Below, piece after piece: positions 9,784-20,274 of a stretch of DNA of 64,000 nucleotides. The stretch lies in assembly GCA_009693175.1 (NCBI GenBank), contig SHXT01000006.1:1-64000 (forward strand), given 5' to 3'. Positions within the stretch are counted from its first letter, which is position 1. The number at the start of each line of letters is the position of its first letter. The notes below the pieces were generated by a model that saw only the letters and a list, made by a program, of their open reading frames with translations, was not told the DNA's origin and did not search any database. Source of the DNA: Candidatus Methylopumilus sp. (GTDB lineage Bacteria; Pseudomonadota; Gammaproteobacteria; Burkholderiales; Methylophilaceae). The translations under genes and the position numbers were made by a program.

Positions 9784-10674
9784 ATGCGAATTATCTTTGT
9801 AACAAATAGTACATCAAAGCCAAAAAGTATCCATTTAATGACTTTTATAGTTGTAATCTTTTTGTTATTTATTGCTCTCATTCAGACTATCAATTGGCTT
9901 GATACAAAATATAATGGGGGCGTTGAAGGTAAAAAATCATTAATTAATTTAAAGCTTGATCTAAATTTAGGAAGTTTTCAAAAGAATTTAGATATTTATG
10001 TAAATCAAATTGGTGAACTTCAAGCAAGATTAATTCGCATTGATAATCAAGCTCAAAGACTTCAAGATTTTGCTAAAGAAAAATTAAAGTCAAACGAAAA
10101 AATACCCAAAGCTGATTCTGCTAAATCTCCAGATTTAGGCGGCCCATTTGTCAGTGAAAAGAATTTTTCTGAATCAGAGCTTCAGGAATTTATTGATAAA
10201 TTAACGATTAATATTGAAAAGCATGAAGAGTATTACAGCAATTTAGAATCAATGTATTTAAAGCAAATTGTATTAAAAGATACTTTGCCTAATAAAACCC
10301 CAGTAAATGCTCCATTCAATTCATCTAGCTATGGTTGGAGATTAGACCCTTTTTTAGGCGTCAGGGCTTTTCATGAAGGGTTAGATTTTAGCGCGGAAGT
10401 TGGCCAGGCTATAAAAGCGACCGCTGCAGGCGTTGTGATTGCAGCCGAAGTAACGCCAGAGTATGGGAATATAGTTCGTATTTCTCATGGGTCGGGTCTT
10501 GAGACAAGATATGCACACGCATTCAAATTATTAGTTAAAGAAGGCGACCGAATTAAGAAGGATCAAATTATAGCGCTTGTAGGAAATACTGGAAGATCGA
10601 CAGGACCGCATCTCCATTATGAAATTAGGATGAACGGAGAGCCTCTTGATCCTCGAAAATATCTTAAGTATTAA
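9784..10674 (+). CDS. M23 family (LytM) metallopeptidase, membrane-anchored
   Basis: This is a probable cell-wall peptidase or divisome regulator facing the periplasm. An N-terminal membrane anchor spans about residues 19-39. A coiled-coil-like region with many Gln, Leu and Lys follows, then a C-terminal LytM domain. The zinc-site motifs are HEGLDF near residue 196 and HLHYEIRMNG near 275, so the domain looks catalytically intact. It lies 36 bases before secA on the same strand, an arrangement seen widely in beta- and gammaproteobacteria. The cleaved bond is not deducible. Confidence 0.9.
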   Translation: MRIIFVTNSTSKPKSIHLMTFIVVIFLLFIALIQTINWLDTKYNGGVEGKKSLINLKLDLNLGSFQKNLDIYVNQIGELQARLIRIDNQAQRLQDFAKEKLKSNEKIPKADSAKSPDLGGPFVSEKNFSESELQEFIDKLTINIEKHEEYYSNLESMYLKQIVLKDTLPNKTPVNAPFNSSSYGWRLDPFLGVRAFHEGLDFSAEVGQAIKATAAGVVIAAEVTPEYGNIVRISHGSGLETRYAHAFKLLVKEGDRIKKDQIIALVGNTGRSTGPHLHYEIRMNGEPLDPRKYLKY

Positions 10675-10710
10675 TTTTTTCAAACTACCTCGTTTAAGAA
10701 TATTCATATT

Positions 10711-13380
10711 ATGTTAAAAACAATTGTTAAAAATTTATTTGGAAGTAGGAACGATAGGCTTTTGAGAGAATATGGCAAAAAAGTCCATCAAATAAATTTA
10801 CTTGAAGATGCAATAAAAAAGTTAAGTGATGCAGCACTTAAAGCTAAAACTTCAGAATTTAAAACGCGCCTAACTAAAAGGCAAAAGCTTGATGATATCT
10901 TGGTAGAAGTTTTTGCTGTTGTAAGAGAGGCAAGTCGCCGCGTCTTGGAGATGCGACATTTTGATGTGCAGCTTATTGGCGGCATGGCGCTTCATGATGG
11001 AAAAATTTCTGAAATGAGAACGGGTGAAGGAAAAACGCTTGTAGCAACATTACCTGCTTATTTAAATGCTTTGGAAGGCAAGGGTCTTCATGTTATTACT
11101 GTAAATGACTATCTTGCAAAGCGAGATGCAGAGTGGATGGGTCAAGTTTACAAATTCCTTGGACTAGAAGTTGGGATTAATTTGTCTAGTATTTCAAGTG
11201 AAGAGAAAAAGAAAGCCTATGAAGCAGATATCACTTATGGCACCAATAATGAATTTGGTTTTGATTACTTAAGAGACAACATGATCTTTTCTAAAGAAGA
11301 GCGTGTTCAAAGAAAATTACATTTTGGATTAGTCGATGAAGTTGATTCAATATTAATTGATGAAGCCAGAACCCCTTTAATTATTTCTGGTCAAGCCGAA
11401 GATAATGTTGATCTTTATACAAAAATTAATTTAATTGTATCAAAATTTGCTAAACAGAATAAAGAAGATGGGGCTGGTGATTATTGGGTTGATGAGAAAT
11501 CCCATCAGATTGTGCTTTCAGAAATTGGCCATGAAAATGCAGAACAGCTACTTATAAAAGCAGGGCTATTATCAAAACAGGTGAGCTTATATGATGCAGC
11601 TAATATTTCATTGGTTCATCATATTAATGCAGCATTAAAGGCTAGGAATCTTTTTAATAAAGATCAGCATTACGTTGTTAAAGATAACAGCATTATTATT
11701 GTTGATGAATTCACAGGAAGAATGATGCCAGGCCGAAGATGGTCAGAAGGTATTCATCAAGCAGTTGAAGCTAAAGAAGGTGTCGCAATTCAAAAAGAAA
11801 ATCAAACTTTAGCATCAATTACTTTTCAAAATTACTTTAGGATGTATCAAAAATTATCTGGTATGACAGGTACTGCTGATACGGAAGCTTACGAGTTTAA
11901 TCAAATTTATGGGCTAGAGACTATTATTATTCCACCTCATCGGCCGACACAAAGAAAAGATATGATGGATAAAGTCTATAGAACTTCATCTGAGAAATAT
12001 GACGCGGTAGTAGAAGATATTAAGGCATGCCAAAAAATTAATCAGCCTGTACTTGTAGGAACTACTTCAATTGAAAATTCAGAGCTTATTTCTGACCTAC
12101 TTACCAAGGCAAAATTAAAACATCAAGTTTTAAATGCAAAACATCATGAAAAGGAGGCGCATATTATTGCGCAAGCTGGTAGGCCAGGCATGATTACAAT
12201 TGCAACTAATATGGCAGGACGAGGAACAGATATTGTTCTTGGTGGGAGTATTGAAGCCAATATTTATGAAATTAAATTAAATGAAAAATTAACTGACAGT
12301 AAAAAAGAAAAAGAAGTGATAGCAATTAAAGAGACATGGAAAGTACAAAATAATTTAGTTGTTAAATCCGGTGGCCTTCATATTATAGGCACTGAAAGAC
12401 ATGAGTCGCGAAGGGTTGATAATCAATTAAGGGGGCGCTCGGGAAGACAAGGCGATCCTGGGTCAAGTCGATTTTACTTATCACTTGAAGATTCCCTCTT
12501 AAGAATATTTGCATCCGATCGAGTTTCAGCCATTATGGAAAAACTAAAAATGCCAGAAGGTGAAGCTATTGAACATTCATGGGTAACTAAAGCCATTGAA
12601 AATGCGCAAAGAAAAGTTGAAGGTAGAAATTTTGATATTAGAAAACAACTTTTAGAATATGATGATGTTGCAAACGATCAAAGAAAAGTTATTTATGAAC
12701 AAAGAAATGAGCTTTTAGATTTTGATCAGATTCAAGAAACTATTGCAGTAATTAGGGCAGATGTTATTCGGGATGTTCTTCAAAATCATATTCCCCTAGG
12801 AAGTATGGAATATTTGTGGGACATAACTTCACTAGAAAAGCTATTAAAATCTGATTTTATTCTTGATATATCTATTAAGAAATGGATAGATAAAGAACCC
12901 CAAATTGATATTGAAAATATTCACGAAAGAGTAATTGCTTTAGCAAATAAGCAATATAAAAATAAGGAATCATTGGCAGGTAAGGAATTAATGAGGCATT
13001 TTGAAAAAACAATAATGCTTCAAAGTATTGATCATCACTGGAGAGAGCATTTATCATCTCTTGATCATTTAAGACAAGGCATACATTTACGCTCTTATGC
13101 GCAAAAAAATCCAAAACAAGAATATAAAAAAGAAGCATTCGAATTATTTGGCCATCTTTTAGACACAGTAAAGAATGAAGTAACTCGAATCACCATGATT
13201 GTAAAAGTTAGAAGTGAAGCTGAACTTAATGAAATTGATGAAAAAAATAAAAATGAAGTCAAAAAAACATTGAGAAAAAAAGAGGAGACAAATGAGGTGT
13301 TGCCTAAAGTTAGTAGAAATGACCCATGCTTTTGTGGCAGCAATAAAAAATATAAGCATTGTCATGGCGCCCTGGTATAA
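10711..13380 (+). CDS. secA: Preprotein translocase ATPase subunit SecA
   Basis: SecA is the ATP-driven motor that pushes unfolded preproteins through SecYEG. The 889 residues include Walker A ([16 protein letters not shown], near residue 100), the DEAD-like [14 protein letters not shown] near 208, and [14 protein letters not shown] near 497. The C-terminal zinc-binding tail [19 protein letters not shown] is intact and binds SecB and phospholipids in known SecAs. The end overlaps the start chosen for the DUF1289 gene. The secDF-yajC genes appear 16 kb downstream. Confidence 0.98.
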   Translation: MLKTIVKNLFGSRNDRLLREYGKKVHQINLLEDAIKKLSDAALKAKTSEFKTRLTKRQKLDDILVEVFAVVREASRRVLEMRHFDVQLIGGMALHDGKISEMRTGEGKTLVATLPAYLNALEGKGLHVITVNDYLAKRDAEWMGQVYKFLGLEVGINLSSISSEEKKKAYEADITYGTNNEFGFDYLRDNMIFSKEERVQRKLHFGLVDEVDSILIDEARTPLIISGQAEDNVDLYTKINLIVSKFAKQNKEDGAGDYWVDEKSHQIVLSEIGHENAEQLLIKAGLLSKQVSLYDAANISLVHHINAALKARNLFNKDQHYVVKDNSIIIVDEFTGRMMPGRRWSEGIHQAVEAKEGVAIQKENQTLASITFQNYFRMYQKLSGMTGTADTEAYEFNQIYGLETIIIPPHRPTQRKDMMDKVYRTSSEKYDAVVEDIKACQKINQPVLVGTTSIENSELISDLLTKAKLKHQVLNAKHHEKEAHIIAQAGRPGMITIATNMAGRGTDIVLGGSIEANIYEIKLNEKLTDSKKEKEVIAIKETWKVQNNLVVKSGGLHIIGTERHESRRVDNQLRGRSGRQGDPGSSRFYLSLEDSLLRIFASDRVSAIMEKLKMPEGEAIEHSWVTKAIENAQRKVEGRNFDIRKQLLEYDDVANDQRKVIYEQRNELLDFDQIQETIAVIRADVIRDVLQNHIPLGSMEYLWDITSLEKLLKSDFILDISIKKWIDKEPQIDIENIHERVIALANKQYKNKESLAGKELMRHFEKTIMLQSIDHHWREHLSSLDHLRQGIHLRSYAQKNPKQEYKKEAFELFGHLLDTVKNEVTRITMIVKVRSEAELNEIDEKNKNEVKKTLRKKEETNEVLPKVSRNDPCFCGSNKKYKHCHGALV

Positions 13381-13573
13381 CCAAAGAAAAGTAACTATTT
13401 TGATTGAATCACCCTGTATTGGCGTTTGTTTAATTAATGGACACCATCATTTTTGTAATGGATGCTTCAGAAGTGAGGAAGAGATTGCTAAATGGATCAC
13501 CCTGAATGATGAGGAAAAGAAAGAAGTTATTTATTTAATAAATAAAAGACAGATTGATCATATTTACTTCTAA
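13364..13573 (+). CDS. DUF1289 small cysteine-rich protein
   Basis: This small protein has the DUF1289 signature SPCIGVC followed by [14 protein letters not shown], that is, four cysteines likely to bind a metal or iron-sulfur cluster. The function of the family is unknown. The ORF track extends it deep into secA in another frame. I start at the ATG overlapping the secA end, giving 69 residues; a TTG at 13400 just before the conserved ESPC motif is an alternative. Its stop overlaps the convergent nth stop by four bases. Confidence 0.75.
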   Translation: MAPWYNQRKVTILIESPCIGVCLINGHHHFCNGCFRSEEEIAKWITLNDEEKKEVIYLINKRQIDHIYF

Positions 13574-14202
13574 ATCAATTTTTTCTTATATTCACATAAC
13601 TCATAAATTACACAAGACATACATTTAGGATTTCGCGCGGTGCACGTATATTTACCATGCAGAATAAGTAAATGATGAGCGTTTCTTAAAAATTTTTCTG
13701 GGGTTAGTTTAACTAATTTTTTTTCTACTTCAAATACAGTTTTTCCTTGTGCTATATTTATACGGTTAGCAATTCTAAATATATGGGTATCAACAGCAAT
13801 AGTAGGCTCATTAAAAATGGTATTTAGAATCACATTTGCAGTTTTTCTGCCCACCCCAGGCAATGCTTCAAGTAATTTTCTATCGTTTGGAACATTTCCG
13901 TTAAATTGGCTATAAATTTTTTTTGCTGTTTCAAGTATATTTTTTGCTTTTGTTTTATATAAACCAATTGTTTTTATACAAGATTCAATTTCGGCAAGGC
14001 TGATTTTTGATAATTGATTTGCATCAGAAGCTTTGCTAAATAGCAGAGAGGTGGCTTTGTTGACAGATTTATCAGTAGCTTGAGCAGACAATATAACTGC
14101 GATTAGAAGCTGGAAAGAGCTTTGATAAATAAGCTCGGTGGTAGGATTTGGCGTAACTTTTGACAGCGTTTCAAAAATCTTAAATCGCCTTGCAGGATTC
14201 AT
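13570..14202 (-). CDS. nth: Endonuclease III (DNA glycosylase/AP lyase)
   Basis: This base-excision repair enzyme removes oxidised pyrimidines and nicks abasic sites. It has the helix-hairpin-helix LPGVGRKTANVI (near residue 113) with the catalytic Lys, VDTHIFRIANR with the catalytic Asp near 138, and a C-terminal 4Fe-4S loop with spacing C-x6-C-x2-C-x5-C. The length of 210 residues is normal. It is the last gene of the rsx operon, 9 bases after rsxE, the same order as in Escherichia coli. Confidence 0.96.
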   Translation of the reverse strand: MNPARRFKIFETLSKVTPNPTTELIYQSSFQLLIAVILSAQATDKSVNKATSLLFSKASDANQLSKISLAEIESCIKTIGLYKTKAKNILETAKKIYSQFNGNVPNDRKLLEALPGVGRKTANVILNTIFNEPTIAVDTHIFRIANRINIAQGKTVFEVEKKLVKLTPEKFLRNAHHLLILHGKYTCTARNPKCMSCVIYELCEYKKKLI

Positions 14203-14211
14203 GATTTAAAC

Positions 14212-14844
14212 TTATTGATTTGTTTCGATACGATTTTTCAAGGCAATTAGACATGCCAAACCAATGAAAGCTCCGGGAGGCAATATAGCTAAAAGAAATC
14301 CATGATAATCACCAAAGAAATGAATCACTAAATTATTCGCTGATGGCCCAAAGACAAGATCAATGCCTGAAAATAAAGTGCCTTTCCCAAAAAGCTCTCT
14401 CAAACCACCCAACAGAGTTAATACCATAGCTAAACCTAGTCCCATAAAAAGACCGTCAAAAAAAGAAGGTGTAGTTTCATTTTTTGCAGCAAATGATTCA
14501 ACACGAGCTAACACAATACAATTAGTTACTATGAGTGGAATAAAAATGCCTAAGGCCTTATAAAGAGGTTGGATAAAAGCGTGGATACTAAAGTCAATAA
14601 TAGTTACGAGCGAGGCGATTATTAAAACAAAAACTGGCACTCTAATTTCTATGGGAATAAATTTTCTGATAGGTGATACAGAGCCATTTGATAGCGCCAT
14701 GACAATGGCAGTAGCAATCCCTAAACTTAAACCGTTAATGACCGATGTTGTTATTGCAAGAGTTGGACATAACCCTAAAAGCTGCACGACACCAGGGTTC
14801 TGTTTCCAGAATCCATCCAGTGCAATTTTTTGAATACTATTCAT
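14212..14844 (-). CDS. rsxE: Rnf/Rsx electron transport complex subunit E
   Basis: Integral membrane subunit of the Rnf complex, which couples electron transfer between ferredoxin and NAD to ion movement. It is 210 residues with six hydrophobic segments and is homologous in form to RsxA. The N-terminal WKQNPGVVQLLGLCPTLA contains the conserved Cys region that, in known RsxA/E pairs, helps hold an intramembrane iron centre. It overlaps rsxG by four bases and is followed by nth. Confidence 0.94.
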   Translation of the reverse strand: MNSIQKIALDGFWKQNPGVVQLLGLCPTLAITTSVINGLSLGIATAIVMALSNGSVSPIRKFIPIEIRVPVFVLIIASLVTIIDFSIHAFIQPLYKALGIFIPLIVTNCIVLARVESFAAKNETTPSFFDGLFMGLGLAMVLTLLGGLRELFGKGTLFSGIDLVFGPSANNLVIHFFGDYHGFLLAILPPGAFIGLACLIALKNRIETNQ

Positions 14845-15482
14845 AATGCAAACAACCTTTGTTTATTTTCCTTTGCATAAAGCAGCGTTTTATATGTTGA
14901 TTTAATGACTGCGCGAGGAGTAATAGTTGCGCCTGTCGTGTAATCAAATTCGCCACCATCTTTTTTTACCGCCCAATGATTTTCTGTTATTTTTTCCAAA
15001 GAGGTGTTATCAAAATTTTTAATCCATTTACTTTTTTCAATTTCAATATAATCTCCTAAGCCTGGTGTTTCTTTGTGATTGATAACTCTAACACCCAAAA
15101 CTTTATTTTCATGATCGATACCTACCAGTGTTTTTATTTCTCCACTATAGCCATCTGGAGCGATAGATTCAATAATTACAGCCACTACCTTATTCTTTAT
15201 CTTTGCGCGATATATTTCAATATTCTTTTTATTTCCAAGCAACTGACTTGGCTCAGCTGAAATAGTATCTTTAACTAAATCATTATCATAAAGGTTAGCG
15301 GATATTACTTGATTGAGAAATATTTTTTTAGCTTTCGCATCACTTTCATCAATAGGTGATTTGGTAATGAAATATGAGATACTTAAAGCGGTTGAAGCTA
15401 TAAAAGAAAAAATGATCATCGATGTCGCTGTAATTGAGATTTTTTTAAAGTGATCTTTAAACATCTTATTGTTTATGGCCAA
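14841..15482 (-). CDS. rsxG: Rnf/Rsx complex subunit G (FMN-binding)
   Basis: This periplasmic electron-carrier subunit has one N-terminal membrane helix (about residues 15-38). The covalent FMN attachment motif TTGATITPRAV is near residue 184; in characterised RnfG the final Thr of the S/TGAT motif carries FMN as a phosphoester. The segment GYSGEIKTLVGID is also typical. The length is 213 residues. It overlaps rsxD upstream and rsxE downstream, which shows tight cotranscription. Confidence 0.94.
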   Translation of the reverse strand: MAINNKMFKDHFKKISITATSMIIFSFIASTALSISYFITKSPIDESDAKAKKIFLNQVISANLYDNDLVKDTISAEPSQLLGNKKNIEIYRAKIKNKVVAVIIESIAPDGYSGEIKTLVGIDHENKVLGVRVINHKETPGLGDYIEIEKSKWIKNFDNTSLEKITENHWAVKKDGGEFDYTTGATITPRAVIKSTYKTLLYAKENKQRLFAL

Positions 15483-16488
15483 AAACTCTTGGTTGAGTAA
15501 GGCTATCTATCAATGGCACACATATATTCATAAATAAAACAGCAAATGCAATGCCTTCGGGATACCCACCAAAGATTCGAATAATAAAAACTAACAATGC
15601 AATAGCTATGCCGAAGTATATTTTTCCTTTAGGGGTGGTTGGAGCGCTTACAGGGTCGGTAATAATAAAGAAAGCACATAGTATGCTGCCACCGCTCATG
15701 ATTTGGAATAGTGGCGAGGCAAATGTATCAGGTTGGTAGATATTAAATATCAATCCAATTAAAAATAATGTTAATAAAAAAGCGACAGGTAAATGCCATG
15801 AAACAATTTTTTCTTTAAGTAGATATAACCCACCAACCAGATAGCCAAAATTTATCATTTCTAAACTTTGCCCACCAAAAAATCCAAATATTTTATCTTG
15901 TTTAATTCTAGATAGCGGCTGATCAAGAGTAAGTTGAGTTTTTATGTAATCGAGAGGTGTTGCTGAACTGATTGCATCTACCGTCTCTTTGCTAATTAAC
16001 TGGCTATTAAAGATTATTTTAATTTGATCTATCCATGCAAAGTGCCCATCTATTAAAAAGATTGGCGCCTGCCAATGAGTCATAAACGCAGGAAATGAAA
16101 TAAGTAAAATTGCATAACCTACCATTGCTGGATTAAACAAGTTATATCCAAGGCCACCATATAAATGTTTACCAAATATAATACAGAGTAAAGTACCTAA
16201 GACGATGATCCACCAAGGCGCTATTGATGGAATTGATAAGGCTAAAAGCCATGCCGTTACAAGACCGCTACCATCAAAAATAAAAGGTTTGATAGGCAAT
16301 TTTCTTATTGAAAGAATGGTGCTTTCGGTTAATAAAACGGTTAAAGATGCTAAAAAAATATTTACCAACACCCCAAATCCGTAAGCGTAAACATATAAAG
16401 CTATACCTGGAATTAAGGCCAGCAATACCTTAAACATAATTGTGCTTACTGAAGGTGCATTTACAATGTAGGGGGATCTATTATTCAT
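15466..16488 (-). CDS. rsxD: Rnf/Rsx complex subunit D (FMN-binding membrane protein)
   Basis: Polytopic inner-membrane subunit of 340 residues with about nine or ten hydrophobic helices. NSQLISKETVDAISSATPL, near residues 160-178, holds the SSAT version of the covalent FMN motif. GYNLFNPAMVGYAILL and GGSILCAFFIITDPVSAPT are conserved in the NqrB/RnfD family. It overlaps rsxC by eight bases and rsxG by 17. Confidence 0.94.
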   Translation of the reverse strand: MNNRSPYIVNAPSVSTIMFKVLLALIPGIALYVYAYGFGVLVNIFLASLTVLLTESTILSIRKLPIKPFIFDGSGLVTAWLLALSIPSIAPWWIIVLGTLLCIIFGKHLYGGLGYNLFNPAMVGYAILLISFPAFMTHWQAPIFLIDGHFAWIDQIKIIFNSQLISKETVDAISSATPLDYIKTQLTLDQPLSRIKQDKIFGFFGGQSLEMINFGYLVGGLYLLKEKIVSWHLPVAFLLTLFLIGLIFNIYQPDTFASPLFQIMSGGSILCAFFIITDPVSAPTTPKGKIYFGIAIALLVFIIRIFGGYPEGIAFAVLFMNICVPLIDSLTQPRVFGHKQ

Positions 16489-18019
16489 TTTTATTTTTTA
16501 TATTTTCTTGTTGATTTTTTTTAACTCTCTTGATTGCGTCAGAAATGGCTAGTTTTTTTTCATCGGTTGCTTGTTTTTCTTGCGCGCCTAATGCTTTTTG
16601 TGCATTTCGCTCTGCACGTTCTTTTTTCTCTCTTTCAATTCTGGAAAGTCTAAATTCATTTCTTTCTCTTGCGGTGTTAGCCGCTTCTTTTGCTTTTTCT
16701 TCAGCAATAATTTCACTTTTTGCATATCTGTAAAATTGCACAAGTGGAATATTGCTTGGACAAACATAAGTACAACAACCGCATTCAATACAATCAAATA
16801 AATTATAATCTATAGCTTTCTCGAGTTGAGATGATTTTGAAAACCAATAAAGCTCTTGAGGTTGAAGATATACAGGGCAAGCGTCTGCACATCTCGCACA
16901 GCGAATACAAGGCATAACAGGTTTTGGGGGCAAAAATAATTCAGGAGAGCTTCCTATGACACAATTCATCGCTTTTGTGACTGGAACGTTAATTGAAGGT
17001 AAGTCAAATCCCATCATAGGGCCACCCATAATAAATTTATCAATTTTGGTTTCTTTTCCATCAGCATTTTTAATTAGTTCTGGAAGAGGCGTGCCGAACA
17101 ATACCTCATAATTTTGAGGGGTTTTCACATTGCCCGTCACGGTAACTATTCTATTAATGGAGGGCTCACCCAACTCTATGTATCGATAAATTGCTGCGAC
17201 TGTAGCTACATTAAATACTTGAATACCTAAATCAATAGAACGTTTTTCTTTTGGAACTTCTATACCCATTAAGAGATAAATAAGTCTTTTTGCATCACCA
17301 CTTGGGTAGATCGTTGGTACAACTTTTATTTCAATAGAAGTTTTTTTTGCAGCTTTTGTTAACGACTGAAATGCTTCAATTTTATTATCTTCAATACCAA
17401 TCATACAATGTTTTGCATTAAGAATAGACTGTGTAATAAGAGCACCTTGAATAATTTCATCTGCACGCTCTCTTATAAGCATATCGTCACAAGTAATAAA
17501 CGGTTCACATTCGGCAGCATTAATAACCAATGTATTGATTGATTGAGTTTTATTAATTTTTAATTTCATGTGTGTTGGGAAAACTGCACCACCTAAACCT
17601 ACAATGCCTGAATGAGTAAGCGTTTGAATTAATGTCGCGCTATCTAGTTTTTTCCATTGGATAGATTTTTTTTCAATCCATTGATCTTTAAAATCCGGCT
17701 CAAGCGTGAGGCAAAAGTCAGGAAGTCCTGATGGATGGGGAACCACCTCCTCACTGATTTTTATAATTTTTCCTGATGTTGGTGCGTGGATTGAAGCAGA
17801 GATATTGCCATCTGCTTCCGCGATCATTTGACCCTTGAGTACATGATCACCGATCTTTACTTTTAATTTTGCAATGTTACCTACATGCTGCCTAAGTGGA
17901 AGCACCAATTTTTTTGGAATAGGTAATCTTGCAATGGGTAAGTGAGTTGATTCTGCTTTATTTCCATCCGGATGAACCCCGCCATTAAATTTAAAGATCT
18001 TTTTAATTTGCATTAACAT
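16481..18019 (-). CDS. rsxC: Rnf/Rsx complex subunit C (NADH- and Fe-S-binding)
   Basis: This peripheral subunit carries the NAD(H)/FMN domain and two 4Fe-4S clusters. The order is an N-terminal barrel-sandwich region, the nucleotide-binding GLGGAVFPTHMKL (near residue 143), then ferredoxin motifs CIRCARCADACP (near 369) and CIECGCCTYVCP (near 409). A basic, alanine-rich tail of about 75 residues follows, as in many proteobacterial RsxC proteins but short here. It directly precedes rsxD and follows rsxB with no gap. Confidence 0.95.
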   Translation of the reverse strand: MLMQIKKIFKFNGGVHPDGNKAESTHLPIARLPIPKKLVLPLRQHVGNIAKLKVKIGDHVLKGQMIAEADGNISASIHAPTSGKIIKISEEVVPHPSGLPDFCLTLEPDFKDQWIEKKSIQWKKLDSATLIQTLTHSGIVGLGGAVFPTHMKLKINKTQSINTLVINAAECEPFITCDDMLIRERADEIIQGALITQSILNAKHCMIGIEDNKIEAFQSLTKAAKKTSIEIKVVPTIYPSGDAKRLIYLLMGIEVPKEKRSIDLGIQVFNVATVAAIYRYIELGEPSINRIVTVTGNVKTPQNYEVLFGTPLPELIKNADGKETKIDKFIMGGPMMGFDLPSINVPVTKAMNCVIGSSPELFLPPKPVMPCIRCARCADACPVYLQPQELYWFSKSSQLEKAIDYNLFDCIECGCCTYVCPSNIPLVQFYRYAKSEIIAEEKAKEAANTARERNEFRLSRIEREKKERAERNAQKALGAQEKQATDEKKLAISDAIKRVKKNQQENIKNKNE

Positions 18020-18577
18020 TTAGACCTTGCCTATTTTTTCAATGTTATAAATGGGATATTTCCATTTCCAAGTTTCAGAACTTTCAAGAATGGGTTCCAT
18101 TGTTATGCAATCAACCGGACATGGAGGGAGGCATAATTCACAGCCTGTGCATTCACTAGAAATAATAGTATGCATCTGTTTTGCTGCCCCTAAAATTGCA
18201 TCAACCGGACATGCCTGAATACATAAGGTACATCCAATACAAGTCGATTCATCAATTAATGCAACTGATTTTGGTTTTTGTATCCCATGCTCTTCATTAA
18301 GTGGTTTAAATTCCACACCCATAAGTTCAGCCAAAGCTTTAGCTCCAGCATCGCCTCCTGGTGGACATTGATTGATGTCTGCTTCGCCTTTAGCAATTGC
18401 AGTTGCATAAGGTTTACATCCTGGATAACCGCATTGTCCACATTGAGTTTGAGGCAGTATGGCATCAATTCTTGCCACCATTGGATCGCCATCTACTTTG
18501 AACTTGATCGCTGAATAACCTAAAACCAAGCCCAAAAGTATTGCGAGCAAAATCATGACTAAAAGCGCTGTAATCAT
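18020..18577 (-). CDS. rsxB: Rnf/Rsx complex subunit B (ferredoxin-like)
   Basis: This multi-cluster ferredoxin subunit passes electrons within the Rnf complex. An N-terminal membrane helix (residues 1-24) precedes the CGQCGYPGC cluster motif near residue 46. Two classical 4Fe-4S motifs follow: [16 protein letters not shown] near 113 and [16 protein letters not shown] near 143. The length of 185 residues is normal. It shares one base with rsxA and abuts rsxC. Confidence 0.95.
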   Translation of the reverse strand: MITALLVMILLAILLGLVLGYSAIKFKVDGDPMVARIDAILPQTQCGQCGYPGCKPYATAIAKGEADINQCPPGGDAGAKALAELMGVEFKPLNEEHGIQKPKSVALIDESTCIGCTLCIQACPVDAILGAAKQMHTIISSECTGCELCLPPCPVDCITMEPILESSETWKWKYPIYNIEKIGKV

Positions 18578-19158
18578 TAGCGATCTAGGCCCGCGAATCC
18601 CATAAATGCAAGGCTCATAATAGATGCTGTAACGAGTGCAATGGCAGTACCTTTAAAGGGTAAAGGTATTTCTGCGCCATCTAAGCGCTCTCTTAAAGAT
18701 GCAAAAAGGATAAGCACTATAGAGAAGCCTAAAGCACCACCAAAACCAAACAGGGCCGACTCTAGAAGGGTGTGACTTGATTGTGCATTTAAGAGAGGTA
18801 TGCCTAGCACAGCACAATTTGTAGTGATGAGTGGTAGAAAAATACCTAGTAGTTGATAAAGTAATGGAAAGTTTTTTTCCATTAGCATTTCGGTAAACTG
18901 CACAACTCCTGCGATGACAACAATAAATGAAAGCGTCCTTAAGTAAATAAGATCATTAGGTTCAAGAAGATAATGATTGATTGCCCAGCTTGTCATTGAA
19001 CCTATAGTTAATACAAATGCAGTAGCTGCTGACATGCTGATTGATGTTTCTAGCTTCTTAGACACCCCCATAAAAGGGCAGAGACCTAATATTTTTACAA
19101 GCACGATATTATTAACTAATACGGTACTAATAATAATTAAGAAATAGTGTTGAATCAT
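18577..19158 (-). CDS. rsxA: Rnf/Rsx complex subunit A
   Basis: First gene of the operon, encoding an integral membrane subunit of 193 residues with six hydrophobic segments. The conserved [19 protein letters not shown] near residue 20 and [14 protein letters not shown] near 110 are hallmarks of the RnfA/NqrE family; their cysteines are placed to bind an intramembrane iron-sulfur centre. The 237-base gap before it, shared with divergent dapA, must carry the operon promoter. Confidence 0.95.
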   Translation of the reverse strand: MIQHYFLIIISTVLVNNIVLVKILGLCPFMGVSKKLETSISMSAATAFVLTIGSMTSWAINHYLLEPNDLIYLRTLSFIVVIAGVVQFTEMLMEKNFPLLYQLLGIFLPLITTNCAVLGIPLLNAQSSHTLLESALFGFGGALGFSIVLILFASLRERLDGAEIPLPFKGTAIALVTASIMSLAFMGFAGLDR

Positions 19159-19395
19159 AAAGTTAAATTATACGTTTAAAATTGTTTAAAAGATTTACAG
19201 TCAAAGTTTCTCTTTTATTAGTTTTTGGAGAGCATATAGCTTCTATAGGGTTGCAATATATCAATTAACCTATATTACTTCAAAGAATAAAGTTATATAT
19301 TAATATAACTATTTAATATATATTGAATGATCAATTTTTTAGTGCTTAACTATTTAAGTTAAAATAGCAATTTTACTAAATTTATAGCCAATCTC
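19159..19395. promoter_or_regulatory. Divergent promoter region between rsxA and dapA
   Basis: This 237-base AT-rich spacer has no ORF of note. It holds an inverted repeat, AGTTATAT-N4-ATATAACT at 19291-19310, and a smaller TTAACT/AGTTAA pair just before dapA. It must carry promoters for both the rsx operon and the dapA-bamC operon, but I cannot place them with confidence in such AT-rich sequence. Confidence 0.4.
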
Positions 19396-20274
19396 ATGTC
19401 ACTTCAAGGCAGTCTTGTTGCAATTGTTACCCCTATGTTTCCTGATGGCAGCCTCGATATTCAAGCGCTTCACGGATTGATTGATTTTCATATCAGCGAA
19501 GGTACAGATGGTATTGTTATTGTAGGAACCACAGGGGAGTCAGCGACAGTTAACTTTGATGAACACTGCCAGCTTATAGATACTACAATCAAACACGCTA
19601 ATAAAAGAATCCCAGTCATAGCTGGTACAGGTGCAAATTCAACACAAGAGGCTATCGATCTTACAAAAGAAGCTAAACGCCTAGGTGCTAATGCTTGTTT
19701 GTTAGTTACGCCTTATTACAACAAGCCTAATCAAATTGGATTATTTAAGCATTTTAGTAAAATTGCAAATGAAGTTGAAATTCATCAAATACTTTATAAC
19801 GTACCTTCAAGAACTAGTTGCGATTTACATAATGATACTGTTTTAAGATTGAGCGAAGTTAATAATATTGTTGGAATTAAAGATGCGACAGGAGATATGA
19901 CACGAGGTATTGATCTTATTAAAAGATTGCCAGCACATTTTTTAGTATTCAGTGGAGATGATGCAACAGCTTTATCACTTATGTTGCTTGGTGCGAAGGG
20001 TATTGTATCTGTTACTGCAAATGTGGCTCCAAAACTAATGCATAAGATGTGTGAATGTGTAAGGTTGAAACAGAATGATAAAGCCATTGAAATTAATCAA
20101 CAATTATTTTCTTTACATACTAATCTATTCATAGAGTCCAATCCAATACCTGTAAAATGGGCACTTAAGACTATGGGTCTTATAAAAGAAGGCATTCGAT
20201 TGCCTTTAGTTGAGCTTAGCCAAAGTCATCATAAAATTATTCAAATTGCCATGAAGGAAGCTCATATTCAATGA
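19396..20274 (+). CDS. dapA: 4-hydroxy-tetrahydrodipicolinate synthase
   Basis: The enzyme condenses pyruvate with aspartate semialdehyde, the first committed step to lysine and meso-diaminopimelate. It is a TIM barrel of 292 residues. GTTGESATV lies near residue 44, YNVPSRT (catalytic Tyr) near 133, and GIKDATGD near 160, with the Schiff-base Lys. Its stop overlaps the bamC start by four bases, a pairing common in betaproteobacteria. Aspartate kinase lysC is also in the window. Confidence 0.97.
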   Translation: MSLQGSLVAIVTPMFPDGSLDIQALHGLIDFHISEGTDGIVIVGTTGESATVNFDEHCQLIDTTIKHANKRIPVIAGTGANSTQEAIDLTKEAKRLGANACLLVTPYYNKPNQIGLFKHFSKIANEVEIHQILYNVPSRTSCDLHNDTVLRLSEVNNIVGIKDATGDMTRGIDLIKRLPAHFLVFSGDDATALSLMLLGAKGIVSVTANVAPKLMHKMCECVRLKQNDKAIEINQQLFSLHTNLFIESNPIPVKWALKTMGLIKEGIRLPLVELSQSHHKIIQIAMKEAHIQ

